A stretch of 64,000 nucleotides of DNA from Planctomycetota bacterium. GTDB lineage: Bacteria > Planctomycetota > Phycisphaerae > Tepidisphaerales > Tepidisphaeraceae. Shown in pieces: positions 7,016 through 15,222 of this stretch; within the stretch, counting starts at the first letter, position 1, and the number at the start of each line of letters is the position of its first letter. Where the stretch lies: contig JBCDCH010000007.1 of the NCBI GenBank assembly GCA_039182125.1, positions 24,708 to 88,707 on the forward strand, given 5' to 3'. The translations under genes were made by a program, and so were the position numbers. The notes under the pieces are model-generated. The model was given only the letters and a program-made list of their open reading frames with translations. It had not been told where the DNA came from and did no database searches.

Positions 7016-9340
7016 TCACTCCGAACCCAAAAACTCAAAGACCCCGGCGTCGTGCAACCGCCGAGAAATCTCCTTGCGATCAAATTCCATGGCCAACATG
7101 CAGCCGATCCAGTTGTTGCACCCGGCTTGAAGATTCGGAAATGCCCGCCCGACGGACCGGCTGAGCTGGACCAACCCCACCACGCACCGCCGATACAGCG
7201 GCTCCGCGGACGAAAGGTCGCCTTGGGATTCCAACAGACCCGCCAGATTGTTGACGCTGGTGAGCGTGCCCGGGTGCTCTGGGCCAAGCACACGTTCACG
7301 AGCCTCCAACGCACGGCGGTACAGCGGCTCCGCGGACGAAAGGTCGCCTTGGGATTCCAACAGCCCCGCCAGATTGTTGACGCTGGCGAGCGTGTTCGGA
7401 TGCTCCGGGCCAAACACACGTTCACGGGCCTCGACTGCGCGACGAGAAAGCGGCTCCGCGACGGCGTAATCGCCTTGGGCGTCCGCCAGGCAATCCAGTT
7501 GATTCAGCAGCAGCATCGCGGGCTCTCGGGGGGTGCCACGGGCCATGGCGGCCTCGGTGGCGTGGGGAGCGAGGTCGCCGAGGCGAGGCCAGTTATCGGG
7601 GTGTTCCGGATCACCGGTAAACTGTTCATTGATCCAGCGCAGGGCGAGATCGAGCGGGTCGCCGTCGGGGGTTGGTGTGTCTTCACCTACGCCTTGGCGT
7701 CGGCGGGTGACTTCCTGGATCAGCCGGGGAACGGTGAATGTCTCGCCGTCGCTGGGGATGTCCGCGAGGCAGAACTCGGCCAACTCCGCCAAGGCGTCGC
7801 GTACCTCGCTCAAGCGCTCGGCGAGATCGTCCGGCACCTTCTCCGTCATCGACATCGGGATCGGGTCGGCCGCATACCAGGCGAGAACATCGAGCAACAG
7901 TTTGGCCTCCTCGCCGAGTTCGTCGACGCTGGTTTGCCAAGCGGTGAGCAGTTCGTGCTGATAGGCACCCTTGTAGGCGTTGGGCCATTGGGTGACTTTC
8001 GCGTCATTGGCCTGGAAGCGGCGTAAGTAGGCGGCGTAATCGGTGTACCTGTGCGAGACAAAAGCGCGAGCGAGGTACAAACCGCTGCTGAGGTAGCCCA
8101 TCGCCTCAGCCACCGTTTTCGCCTCGTCTTCTTCGTTGGGCGTGCGAATGCGGTGGCTGCCATGCGTGTCCAGCAGCAGATCAACGGCCGCCTGCATCGT
8201 CAGAATCTCCACCGGCACCGTCTCCACGAAATCCTGCCATTCAGCGAGCCGGGTGGTGAGCACGACTTGCCCGCCGACAAGCTGATTGAGCAAGCCGTTG
8301 AACAGAGCGTGCCGGGTTTCGGAGCGGTCGACGTTGTCGATAACCATGAGCCAACGAGTGTCATCGCGGTTAAGCCAGTTGAGAACTTCTTTGAGTTTGT
8401 CAGCTTGCTTGGCGGTGTCGTCTGCGAGCTTCAGGACCCCGTTGAGGTCGGCGAGTTGGCTCTGGAGATGGACAGCGGGGTCGATGACGGAGGCGTCGTC
8501 GGTCGGGCCGGGTTCGGCGGAGACGAACAGCAGCGCGTCGTAGTCATTCTGATACCGCCAGGCGAATTCGATGGCCGCGCGGGTCTTGCCCACCCCGCCG
8601 GTCCCGTAGAGCGCAACCGGCTGACCAGTCCCCAGGCGGTCCGAGAGTTCGTCCATGAGCCCGCCCCGGCCCTTGAAAATCTGGCCGATTGACTGGTGCA
8701 GCAAGTTCTGCAGGATGCCGAGCCGGGCCTCGGCGATCTTCCCCGCGGCGCCGAGCTCGGTGATGACGTCGAGACATAGCTTGTTCGGGTCCGAAAACTC
8801 GCTGGCATAAACGGCCGCGATCTGCGCGAGGCGGTCAAGGTGTGCCTGCTGCCGTTCCGCCTCGGCGAGGTCGGCCGTGAATCCGGGCGTGCGCGGGGCT
8901 GCGGCGGTGGCGCGGTGGCGGACGAGGTGCTTGCCGTGATGCAAGGCAAGGTACGCCTCCCACTGGGTATAGCTGATGTTTTCCCAACCGGCCGCATCCA
9001 GTGCGGCCCGAAGCTCGGTCCGCGCGTCGAGCAGCGTCGGGTATTTCTGACGCAACACACTTACCTCGTCAGCGGTCGGACACGCACCGGTTGCGTCTCC
9101 GATCAGGTGGACTACCGCCTTGCAGCGCTGAATCTTCTCATCGAGGAGTTCGAGCGTCGAACTGGGGCCATCGACGAACTGCTCCTGAAAATCCGCGTCA
9201 GCGCCGCGCATCTTCAGTTGCTTGTCGAGGAGCGTCCGGTACGAGCCGCAGGAGGGTTCGGAAGTCGGATCATCGGGCCTGGCGCGGTGGAACTCTCTCG
9301 ATACACAACTCAGAAAGATGTCACCGCTGGCCCCTGACAT
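7016..9340 (-). CDS. STAND NTPase: DUF4062/TIR-like N-terminus, NB-ARC, TPR
   Basis: A 774-residue signal-transduction NTPase. The N-terminal 150 residues (DIFLSCVSREF, then STLELLDEKIQRCKAVVHLI and SYTQWEAYLALHHGKHL) look like the DUF4062/TIR-like sensor or effector module often fused to STAND proteins. An NB-ARC ATPase follows, with Walker A GTGGVGKT near residue 250, Walker B VMVIDNVD near 335 and the TTR sensor near 363. The C-terminus holds two and a half TPR (kinesin-light-chain-like) units of 42 residues, ending in a divergent tail. Such architecture is common in apoptosis-like and anti-phage proteins, but no phage-defence neighbours are present. ATG at 9340 is favoured over upstream ATGs at 9352 and 9364. 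The gene faces nuoG divergently. Confidence 0.85.
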   Translation of the reverse strand: MSGASGDIFLSCVSREFHRARPDDPTSEPSCGSYRTLLDKQLKMRGADADFQEQFVDGPSSTLELLDEKIQRCKAVVHLIGDATGACPTADEVSVLRQKYPTLLDARTELRAALDAAGWENISYTQWEAYLALHHGKHLVRHRATAAAPRTPGFTADLAEAERQQAHLDRLAQIAAVYASEFSDPNKLCLDVITELGAAGKIAEARLGILQNLLHQSIGQIFKGRGGLMDELSDRLGTGQPVALYGTGGVGKTRAAIEFAWRYQNDYDALLFVSAEPGPTDDASVIDPAVHLQSQLADLNGVLKLADDTAKQADKLKEVLNWLNRDDTRWLMVIDNVDRSETRHALFNGLLNQLVGGQVVLTTRLAEWQDFVETVPVEILTMQAAVDLLLDTHGSHRIRTPNEEDEAKTVAEAMGYLSSGLYLARAFVSHRYTDYAAYLRRFQANDAKVTQWPNAYKGAYQHELLTAWQTSVDELGEEAKLLLDVLAWYAADPIPMSMTEKVPDDLAERLSEVRDALAELAEFCLADIPSDGETFTVPRLIQEVTRRRQGVGEDTPTPDGDPLDLALRWINEQFTGDPEHPDNWPRLGDLAPHATEAAMARGTPREPAMLLLNQLDCLADAQGDYAVAEPLSRRAVEARERVFGPEHPNTLASVNNLAGLLESQGDLSSAEPLYRRALEARERVLGPEHPGTLTSVNNLAGLLESQGDLSSAEPLYRRCVVGLVQLSRSVGRAFPNLQAGCNNWIGCMLAMEFDRKEISRRLHDAGVFEFLGSE
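7194..7445 (-). repeat. Two near-identical 126-bp TPR-coding repeats
   Basis: Two units (7194-7319 and 7320-7445) with an exact 126-bp period lie inside the STAND gene. The first 44 bases are identical between them. Each unit encodes one 42-residue TPR with the core GPEHPxTLxSVNNLAGLLES. A third, more divergent unit precedes them in protein order. Near identity at the DNA level indicates recent duplication or gene conversion, so copy number may vary between strains. Confidence 0.9.
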
Positions 9341-9437
9341 AAGCGACAGCATAACAACACCCACCCAGGCTGCCCCCCGCGTCCTTTGAAACTGATCGCC
9401 GTGAATCTCACGCCCGACTCCCTATCATGCTCTCGCA

Positions 9438-11057
9438 ATGCCCAGCATCACCGTTGACGGTAAACAGATCGAGGCCCAGGACGGGCAGATGATTCTTCAG
9501 GCGTGCCTCGACCATGGCATCGAGCTGCCGCACTACTGCTATCACCCGGGGCTCACGATCGTGGCGTCGTGCCGGATCTGCCTCGCGGAAGTCGAGGGCA
9601 TTCCGAAGCTGGTGCCGACGTGCCAGACGCCGGTGCGTGAGGGGATGGTCGTTCACACGCAATCGCCGCGGTCGGTGGCCAACCAGAAGTCGGTCATGGA
9701 GTACCTGCTGGTGAACCACCCGCTGGACTGCCCGGTGTGTGACCAGGCGGGTGAGTGTCTGCTGCAGGACTACTCCTACGAGTACGGCCGATCCGGCTCG
9801 CGCTTCGAGGAAGACAAGGCCAAGCAGCCCAAGAAGATTGTCGGCGACAACGTCCTGCTCTACGGCGACCGCTGCATCATGTGTACCCGCTGCGTCCGCT
9901 TCACCCGCGAGATCGCCGGGACGTCGGAGCTCTACGTCAACGGCCGCGGCCACACCGAGCAGATCGACATCTTCCCCGGCAAGCCGCTCAACAACAAACT
10001 GTCGGTCAACGTCGTCGACCTCTGCCCCGTCGGTGCGTTGCTCGATCGCGACTTCCTGTTCAAGCAACGCGTCTGGATGCTCAAGAGCAGCCCGAGCATC
10101 AGCCCCGTCGACGCCGGCGGCGAGAACATTTACCTCCAGCACAACGACGGCGTCATCTACCGCGTCAAGCCGCGCTTCAACCCCGACGTCAACGACTGGT
10201 GGATCAGCGACGACACGCGTCACAGCTACAAGGCCCCCTTCAGCGACGACCGCCTCGTCGAAGCCCACGCGCCCGACGAAACCAACATCCCCACGCCCGT
10301 CCACATCGAGACCGCCGTCGACGCCGCCGAGCTCAAGCTCAAGGAAATCGGCTCCGGCTTGTTCGGCGTCCTGTCGCCGATGATGACCTGCGAAGAGGCG
10401 TACCTGCTCGGCACCTACCTCTGCGGCATCGACCCCGACGCGACGCTCGTCATGGGCCCGGCCCCGGTCGACCCGCAGGGCGATCACGTCTTCCACAACG
10501 CGCTGACCAAGGAAGAGACCTTCCGCATCCACGCCGAGAAGGTGCCGAATCGAAAGGGCATCGAGCGCGTCATGAACATCCTCGGCGGCAACCGCCTCGC
10601 TTGGGACGAGTTCATCAAACGCAGCGGTGACGACTACAAGGCCGGCGTGGTTGTCGGTGGCTACCTCTCCGACTGGATCGGTGCCGAGCTGGCCGGCGTG
10701 CTGGACAAGCCGTTCACGGTCGTGCTCGACATCCTGCCCAACGCGCTGACCCGCCGGGCCGACATCCTGATCCCGAGTGCGGCGTGGTGCGAGAAGGCCG
10801 GCTGCTGGGAGAACCACGCCGGGCTCATCCAACCCTTCGAGCCCGCCATCGCCCCGCCCGCCGGTGCGAAGGTCGACGGCGACGTGCTGCTCGACATGCT
10901 CAACCGCGACGGCAAGTACGACGCCGCCGCGATCCGCACCGAACTCGCCGAGCACGACGACGCGTTCAACAACCTGCACATCGCCAAGCCCGAGCACGAC
11001 CTGCCGATGCCCGCCGGCAGTATGGATGAAGAGATGTATGAGTTCGTCGAGGTATAG
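9438..11057 (+). CDS. nuoG: NADH-quinone oxidoreductase subunit G-like iron-sulfur protein
   Basis: A 539-residue NuoG-like protein, the peripheral-arm subunit that passes electrons through iron-sulfur clusters in complex I. The cluster ligands are intact: [2Fe-2S] at C34, C45, C48 and C62; the His-Cys3 site at H94, C98, C101 and C107; and a [4Fe-4S] site at C146, C149, C152 and C196. The molybdopterin-oxidoreductase-like C-terminal domain is short but recognisable, with a VVVGGYLSDW block and a TRRADILIPSAAWCEKAG block, so the protein is at the small end for NuoG. It stands alone with no other nuo gene, between a divergent STAND gene and a terminator. An alternative is the diaphorase-linked Fe-S subunit of another NAD-dependent oxidoreductase. 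Confidence 0.85.
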   Translation: MPSITVDGKQIEAQDGQMILQACLDHGIELPHYCYHPGLTIVASCRICLAEVEGIPKLVPTCQTPVREGMVVHTQSPRSVANQKSVMEYLLVNHPLDCPVCDQAGECLLQDYSYEYGRSGSRFEEDKAKQPKKIVGDNVLLYGDRCIMCTRCVRFTREIAGTSELYVNGRGHTEQIDIFPGKPLNNKLSVNVVDLCPVGALLDRDFLFKQRVWMLKSSPSISPVDAGGENIYLQHNDGVIYRVKPRFNPDVNDWWISDDTRHSYKAPFSDDRLVEAHAPDETNIPTPVHIETAVDAAELKLKEIGSGLFGVLSPMMTCEEAYLLGTYLCGIDPDATLVMGPAPVDPQGDHVFHNALTKEETFRIHAEKVPNRKGIERVMNILGGNRLAWDEFIKRSGDDYKAGVVVGGYLSDWIGAELAGVLDKPFTVVLDILPNALTRRADILIPSAAWCEKAGCWENHAGLIQPFEPAIAPPAGAKVDGDVLLDMLNRDGKYDAAAIRTELAEHDDAFNNLHIAKPEHDLPMPAGSMDEEMYEFVEV

Positions 11058-11111
11058 GCAGGTCGCTGGTGCTGCCCAAACGATGCCAAGCGAACAGCAA
11101 AACGGGCGATT

Positions 11112-11152
11112 AATCGAAACACCCCGGCCTATCCGGCCGGGGTGTTTCGATT
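11112..11152. terminator. Bidirectional terminator hairpin
   Basis: A perfect 18-bp stem (arms 11112-11129 and 11135-11152) with a 5-base loop. The GC core ACCCCGGCC is flanked by A/T-rich arm ends, giving AAA and TTT runs on both strands. It sits between the end of nuoG (+) and the end of the YHS gene (-), so it can serve both convergent transcripts. Confidence 0.85.
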
Positions 11153-11256
11153 GACTGATATCACATCGGTCCGTGTTGCTATTCGATCTCTGCAGCAGGC
11201 ACTTCGCGAATATTCGGCCAGTTTTCTTCAGCCGCCGCAAGATGGCCGGCCTGATG

Positions 11257-11679
11257 CTAATTGAATACCTCGGCGATTTGGTCATTGAGATTCAGATACA
11301 GCTTGCCGTCAATGATCGCCCAAGTGTGGGGGTCGGCATTGAACTTGCGACCGATCGCCACGCCATAAGCGCAATAACCGCCATACTGCGGGAGATACTT
11401 TTCCGGATCCGCGTCAAAGAGGGCTTTGTGTTTCTCACTGACGAACCAGTAAGTTGCTCCGTCATGAGTAGAGGCGATTTGGAAATTGCCTTTCTTCGGC
11501 TCGCCCATTTCGGAATAAGCAACAGGGTCGTAGCCGTTGATAGCCACACCGGTCTTGTCGGTGTTCACGGCCTCGGTCGACTCCGCCGCGGGTTGGGTAG
11601 TGGGTTCTGCGGTGGCAACCGTGCCATAACCAATCGTCAGTCCTGCTAGGATCACGCTCGTGCAAAGAATCTTGTTCAT
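11257..11679 (-). CDS. Exported YHS-domain protein
   Basis: A 140-residue exported protein. An N-terminal signal peptide (MNKILCTSVILAGLTIGYG, likely cleaved after VATA) and a short acidic Thr/Glu-rich linker precede a YHS domain: INGYDPVAYSEMGEPKKG, ATYWFVSEKHKALFDADPEK, then YGGYCAYGVAIGRKF. The YHS fold is linked to metal or thiol handling; the two central positions carry C and Y rather than paired cysteines. It is a single-domain YHS protein, not part of a P-type ATPase. A GGAG ribosome-binding sequence lies upstream of the ATG. It is monocistronic, closed by the bidirectional terminator. Confidence 0.85.
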   Translation of the reverse strand: MNKILCTSVILAGLTIGYGTVATAEPTTQPAAESTEAVNTDKTGVAINGYDPVAYSEMGEPKKGNFQIASTHDGATYWFVSEKHKALFDADPEKYLPQYGGYCAYGVAIGRKFNADPHTWAIIDGKLYLNLNDQIAEVFN

Positions 11680-12327
11680 CGAAAAAACTCCGGGAAGTAG
11701 ATGTTTTTCCCGTCAGGTGTGTGAGTTGCCACCGCAGGACGGGACTGCTTGGGCAAGGTAGATTACGAGGTATTCGGGCAAGCTAGTACTTCAGCTCGCG
11801 CTCAAGGCAATCGCGTATCTTCGCCACTATGAGTTTCGATCGCAAAGTGTCCAACACTCAGTAGATGCATCTCAGCGTTGGGAATATCCCGCTGGAACGC
11901 CAACGGGGTCGGGCGTGTAAGTCATCTTCGCTCGTGCCTGATCACGACTGCTTCAAACACCCTCGGTGGCTCGGACTCTTAGAAGTAAAGATACTGTGTG
12001 TAAAATGCGCCATTGATTTTGGGAAATGATTCCGTGAGGCTTCTCCGGCCGCTAACGACCGTACCGCAGTTCCTTCGGTACTTCATCTGCCTGTTTGCGA
12101 GATTTGCGTGCCCGTCCGTGACAAAAACCCAGACTCAGAATTTCCTAGGCACGCGCGCGTACATAACAAGAAAATTAACACATCGAAAATACTATTCTTG
12201 CATATTCGCTTTGGCATACGACTTGAGCCGAGTGCGTCTGCCCTAAACTCGCCGCATGTGGTCGCGAATCTTCAGCTCGAAGCGATTGCCACCGGAGCAG
12301 GTGCCTAAAACGCGGGAGTTGCCGGCC
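11680..12327. other. Intergenic region, AT-richer, no supported gene
   Basis: About 650 bases between the divergent YHS and pth genes. Base composition falls clearly below the neighbours, especially at 11990-12250, which has runs such as AAGAAAATTAACACATCG. Short open frames here (for example 12013-12246) lack plausible composition or start signals. The stretch must hold the promoters of the YHS gene and of the pth-rpsF cluster. I could not assign a specific site, and saw no tRNA or clear terminator. Confidence 0.6.
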
Positions 12328-12921
12328 ATGACCACCAAGCTCGTCGTCGGCCTCGGCAATCCTGGGCCGGAGTACGCCAAGACCCGACACAACGTCGGCT
12401 TCTGGGCGATCGACTCCCTCTGCGAGCGGCTCGGCTTCGGCGATTTCGACCGGATGGCCAAGACGAAGTTCAACGGGCTCATCGCCGACACGACGGTCGA
12501 TACTGCCGGCGGCATGTGCAAGCTGTTGTTGCTCAAGCCGATGACGTACATGAACCGCAGCGGTGACGCGGTCGGGGCAGCGCTTCGCTTTTACAAGCTC
12601 GAGCCGGCCGATCTCGTGGTGGTGGTCGACGAGATGCAGATACCCACCGGCCGGATCAAGCTCGGGGCCGAGGGCTCCCACGGCGGCCACAACGGTCTGC
12701 GGGACATCCAGGCCAAGCTCGGCACCAAGGCGTATCCCCGCCTACGGATCGGCGTGGACCGCCCGCCCGCCGGGTTCGTGCAGTCGGATTACGTGCTTGG
12801 AAAGCCGACGAAAGAGCAGAAAGCCGCCATGGACGAGGCCGTCGTCAAGGCCGCCGCGGCGTGCGTGAGCTGGGCGGACGTGGGCTTGGAGAAGACGATG
12901 TCGGTTTACAACGCGAAGTGA
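12328..12921 (+). CDS. pth: Peptidyl-tRNA hydrolase
   Basis: Releases tRNA from peptidyl-tRNAs dropped by ribosomes. The family signatures are present: VVGLGNPGPEYAKTRHNVGF (with catalytic His and Asn), KPMTYMNRSGDAV, VVVVDEMQIPTGRIKL and GSHGGHNGLRDI. From the ATG at 12328 the protein is 197 residues, the normal length. An in-frame ATG at 12256 would add 24 unconserved residues. It heads the cluster pth-rpsF-ssb-rplI, a common bacterial arrangement. A palindromic repeat lies just after the stop. Confidence 0.95.
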   Translation: MTTKLVVGLGNPGPEYAKTRHNVGFWAIDSLCERLGFGDFDRMAKTKFNGLIADTTVDTAGGMCKLLLLKPMTYMNRSGDAVGAALRFYKLEPADLVVVVDEMQIPTGRIKLGAEGSHGGHNGLRDIQAKLGTKAYPRLRIGVDRPPAGFVQSDYVLGKPTKEQKAAMDEAVVKAAAACVSWADVGLEKTMSVYNAK

Positions 12922-12930
12922 TCGCGGCCC

Positions 12931-12956
12931 GGCATGGCCACTCAAGTGGCCATGCC
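12931..12956. repeat. Palindrome with CACTCAAGTG core
   Basis: An 11-bp perfect stem (GGCATGGCCAC with GTGGCCATGCC) closes on a TCAA loop, between pth and rpsF. Similar hairpins with a CACTTAAGTG-type core occur at 45894 and 50278, so this is one copy of a dispersed intergenic palindrome. It could attenuate or stabilise the pth-rpsF transcript. Confidence 0.8.
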
Positions 12957-13082
12957 CGCGGGTTGTCGACTTCCCCATTCGGCCGCGCCTAGACTGCTGA
13001 CCCGACAATCGAAACCCCTCCGCCGATCGACGGGACGATCGGCAGCGAAACCCCTTTTCCGCTTCCACGGAGCTTCCCACTC

Positions 13083-13553
13083 ATGTCAGCCACTGCAACC
13101 GAACTGCGCCAGTACGAAGCGATGTTCCTCTTCGGAACCGCCGCCGGCGCGAACCTCGACAACGCCATGAAGATCGTCACCGAGCTGGTGACCAAGCATG
13201 GCGGCGAAATCCTCGTCCTCAAGAAGTTCGACGAACGCCGCTTGGCTTACGAGATCAAGAAGAACAAGCGTGGTTTGTACATGCTGTGCTACTACAAGGG
13301 CGAGCCGAGTTCGGTTGCCGCGATCACGCGTGACGTGAACCTCGGCTCGGACGTGCTCCGGTTGCTGATCGTCGACGCGTCGCACCTGACGGTCGAGGAA
13401 ATGGAAGCCGTCGAGGCCCAGAAGTACGAGCCGGCCTCCGAAGAGCGTCGCCGCCCCCGCCCGACCGAAGGTGCCCCGGCCGATGGCGACAGCAACTCCG
13501 ACGGTGCCGACGCCGAGCAGCCTCAGGAAGCCGCCACGGTCGGCGACGAGTAA
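13083..13553 (+). CDS. rpsF: 30S ribosomal protein S6
   Basis: S6 binds 16S rRNA with S18 in the small-subunit platform. The first 100 residues carry the S6 fold (LRQYEAMFLFG, IVTELVTKHGGEILVLKKFD, RRLAYEIKKNKRGLYMLCYY and ITRDVNLGSDVLRLLIV). A 45-residue acidic, low-complexity C-terminal tail (rich in E, A, P, D) follows, giving 156 residues against about 95-135 in most bacteria. It is followed by ssb after 27 bases; rpsR, the usual partner gene, is absent here. Confidence 0.95.
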   Translation: MSATATELRQYEAMFLFGTAAGANLDNAMKIVTELVTKHGGEILVLKKFDERRLAYEIKKNKRGLYMLCYYKGEPSSVAAITRDVNLGSDVLRLLIVDASHLTVEEMEAVEAQKYEPASEERRRPRPTEGAPADGDSNSDGADAEQPQEAATVGDE

Positions 13554-13580
13554 ACCCATCTCCCTCGGACCGGAGTCTCC

Positions 13581-14114
13581 ATGGCAAGTCTGAACAAGGT
13601 CATGCTCATCGGCAACCTCACCCGGGATCCGGAGATGCGGTACACCCAGAGCAACATGGCGATCTGCAAGCTCGGACTCGCCGTCAACGACTCTTGGAAA
13701 TCCAAGGACGGGCAGACGCAGGAACGCACCCTGTTCATCGACTGCACGGCCTTCGGCAAGACCGGCGAGATCATCAATCAGTACATGTCCAAGGGTCGCC
13801 CCATCTTCATTGAGGGTTCGCTCCGCCTCGATCAATGGGAAGACAAGCAGTCGGGCCAAAAGCGGTCCAAGCACGAGGTCATCATCGACAACTTCCAGTT
13901 CCTAGGCGGTCGTGACGACAACCAAGGCGGTGGTGGAGGCGGAGGAGGCGGTGGCTACGGCCGTGGCAATCAAGGCGGAAACCAGGGCGGCAACGGTGGC
14001 GGCTACGCCTCTCGCCAACAACCCGCCCGCCAGCAACAGCCGCCCCAGGACGACGCTCCCGCCCCGTTCAACGACGACGATCAGCAGTTCAACGAAGACG
14101 ACATTCCGTTTTAG
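13581..14114 (+). CDS. ssb: Single-stranded DNA-binding protein
   Basis: A 177-residue SSB. The OB-fold starts at LNKVMLIGNLTRDPEMRYT and runs through the FIDCTAFGKTGEIINQYMSK and RPIFIEGSLRLDQWED blocks. A Gly/Asn/Gln-rich disordered linker (including ten consecutive glycines) leads to the acidic tip DDIPF, which recruits replication and repair partners. It sits between rpsF and rplI, the conventional place for ssb. Confidence 0.97.
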   Translation: MASLNKVMLIGNLTRDPEMRYTQSNMAICKLGLAVNDSWKSKDGQTQERTLFIDCTAFGKTGEIINQYMSKGRPIFIEGSLRLDQWEDKQSGQKRSKHEVIIDNFQFLGGRDDNQGGGGGGGGGGYGRGNQGGNQGGNGGGYASRQQPARQQQPPQDDAPAPFNDDDQQFNEDDIPF

Positions 14115-14192
14115 TTCTTGGCCGTTCGTTCTTGCCCCTCCGTGAGAAACCTGGGACGAGAAACAAGCGACGAAGGACAAAGGACCATCCCC

Positions 14193-14783
14193 ATGCCCAA
14201 GAAAATCAAGAAGCAGCCCAAAACCGTCAAGCTCCTGCTCAACGAGAGCGTCAAGTCGCTCGGACGGGTCGGCGATGTCGTCGAAGTGTCGCCCGGTTAT
14301 GCCCGCAACTACCTCGTCCCGCATCACATCGCGGTGCAACCGACCAAGACGAACCTTGAGCGTGTCGAGGAGAAGCGTCAGGAAGTGCTCCGCCAGGAAG
14401 CCGAGCTGCGTGAACAACGGGCCGCGATGCTCGAGAAGATGGAAGGCTTGGAAATCGCGCTGGAGCGCCGGGCCAACGAGATGGGCCACCTGTTCGGCTC
14501 GGTGACCGCGAGCGATGTCGCCGCCGAACTCAAGACGCAGGACTACGCGATCGAGGCCGAGGACGTGAACCTTCTGGGCCGCATCGACGAGGTCGGCCGC
14601 TACGACGTGGAGATCCGCTTCGCCGACGACCTGAAGAAGTCCATCCGCGTGTACGTCGCTCCTGACCCGGACAGCAAGGCCGCGATGGAAGAATACGAGG
14701 CCGAGAAGAAGGCCCGCGAGGAAGCCGAGAAAGAAGCCCAAGAGCGTGCCGCCGCGGCCGCCGCTGAAGCGGCCAACGCTTGA
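14193..14783 (+). CDS. rplI: 50S ribosomal protein L9
   Basis: L9 binds domain V of 23S rRNA and limits frameshifting. The N-terminal rRNA-binding domain shows VKLLLNESVKSLGRVGDVVE and SPGYARNYLVPHHIA, and the central helix and C-terminal domain are present (LFGSVTASDVAAELKTQ, VEIRFADDLKKSIRVYV). It has a 12-residue lysine-rich N-terminal extension and a 35-residue Glu/Ala/Lys coiled tail, making 196 residues against about 150 usually. ATG 14193 was chosen because translation further upstream overlaps the ssb end. A perfect hairpin terminates the cluster just downstream. Confidence 0.95.
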   Translation: MPKKIKKQPKTVKLLLNESVKSLGRVGDVVEVSPGYARNYLVPHHIAVQPTKTNLERVEEKRQEVLRQEAELREQRAAMLEKMEGLEIALERRANEMGHLFGSVTASDVAAELKTQDYAIEAEDVNLLGRIDEVGRYDVEIRFADDLKKSIRVYVAPDPDSKAAMEEYEAEKKAREEAEKEAQERAAAAAAEAANA

Positions 14784-14803
14784 ACAGCCTGCTCGCAGTG
14801 GCT

Positions 14804-14846
14804 GCAAACACCCGCGTGACGACGAAGTCCTCACGCGGGTGTTTGC
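14804..14846 (+). terminator. Terminator hairpin after rplI
   Basis: A perfect 16-bp stem (14804-14819 with 14831-14846, arm GCAAACACCCGCGTGA) around an 11-base loop, 21 bases after the rplI stop. The arm ends in GTTTGC with only a weak T tract after it, so it may be a terminator or a processing hairpin. It separates the ribosomal cluster from the lipoprotein gene. Confidence 0.75.
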
Positions 14847-14901
14847 GTTGTGCCTCTCCGACCGGCTCGACATCGGCAAACGCTCCGCCCATGATGCACG
14901 G

Positions 14902-15222
14902 GTGCATCGCGTCGCCCTGCTGTTCTTGCTCTTTGCCGGCTGTCTCCCGCGGGGCGAACTGTCGATCAAGGCCGAGGATCCGTCTCGGAAGATTCCCGCG
15001 ATCACCCGGGCGACCGACGCCGACGCCGCGGCTTTGTTCGACGCGTTGAGCCACGAGGATGCGGCCGTCCGCCTCGCCGCGATCCAAGTCCTGCGTGAGC
15101 AGACCGGTGCCGATTTCGGTTACGAATACTGGCGGCCTCCCGAGCAACGTCGCCCCGCGCTCGAACGCTGGCGCGATCACCTCGGACTCACGCCGTCCAC
15201 CCAGCCGAACCCGATCCGATGA
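14902..15222 (+). CDS. Small HEAT-like lipoprotein
   Basis: A predicted lipoprotein of 106 residues. Starting at GTG 14902 gives a short signal VHRVALLFLLFAGC with a lipobox-like LFAGC. The body holds one HEAT/PBS-like helix pair (ALFDALSHEDAAVRLAAIQV) and an Arg/Trp-rich end (YEYWRPPEQRRPALERWRDH), a pattern seen in planctomycete proteins that pair HEAT repeats with a WW-rich tail. Function is unknown. The longer frame from 14746 would overlap rplI and its terminator. Its stop overlaps the start of the next gene by four bases. Confidence 0.6.
   Translation: MHRVALLFLLFAGCLPRGELSIKAEDPSRKIPAITRATDADAAALFDALSHEDAAVRLAAIQVLREQTGADFGYEYWRPPEQRRPALERWRDHLGLTPSTQPNPIR

Noticed and set aside
9408..11285. 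625-residue minus-strand open frame over nuoG
   Set aside because: It mirrors the well-supported NuoG gene in a GC-rich region. Its protein is rich in V, D, G and R without domain motifs, as expected for an antisense shadow.
12013..12246. 77-residue frame in the AT-rich gap
   Set aside because: No ribosome-binding site, no family resemblance and an unlikely composition; better read as non-coding.
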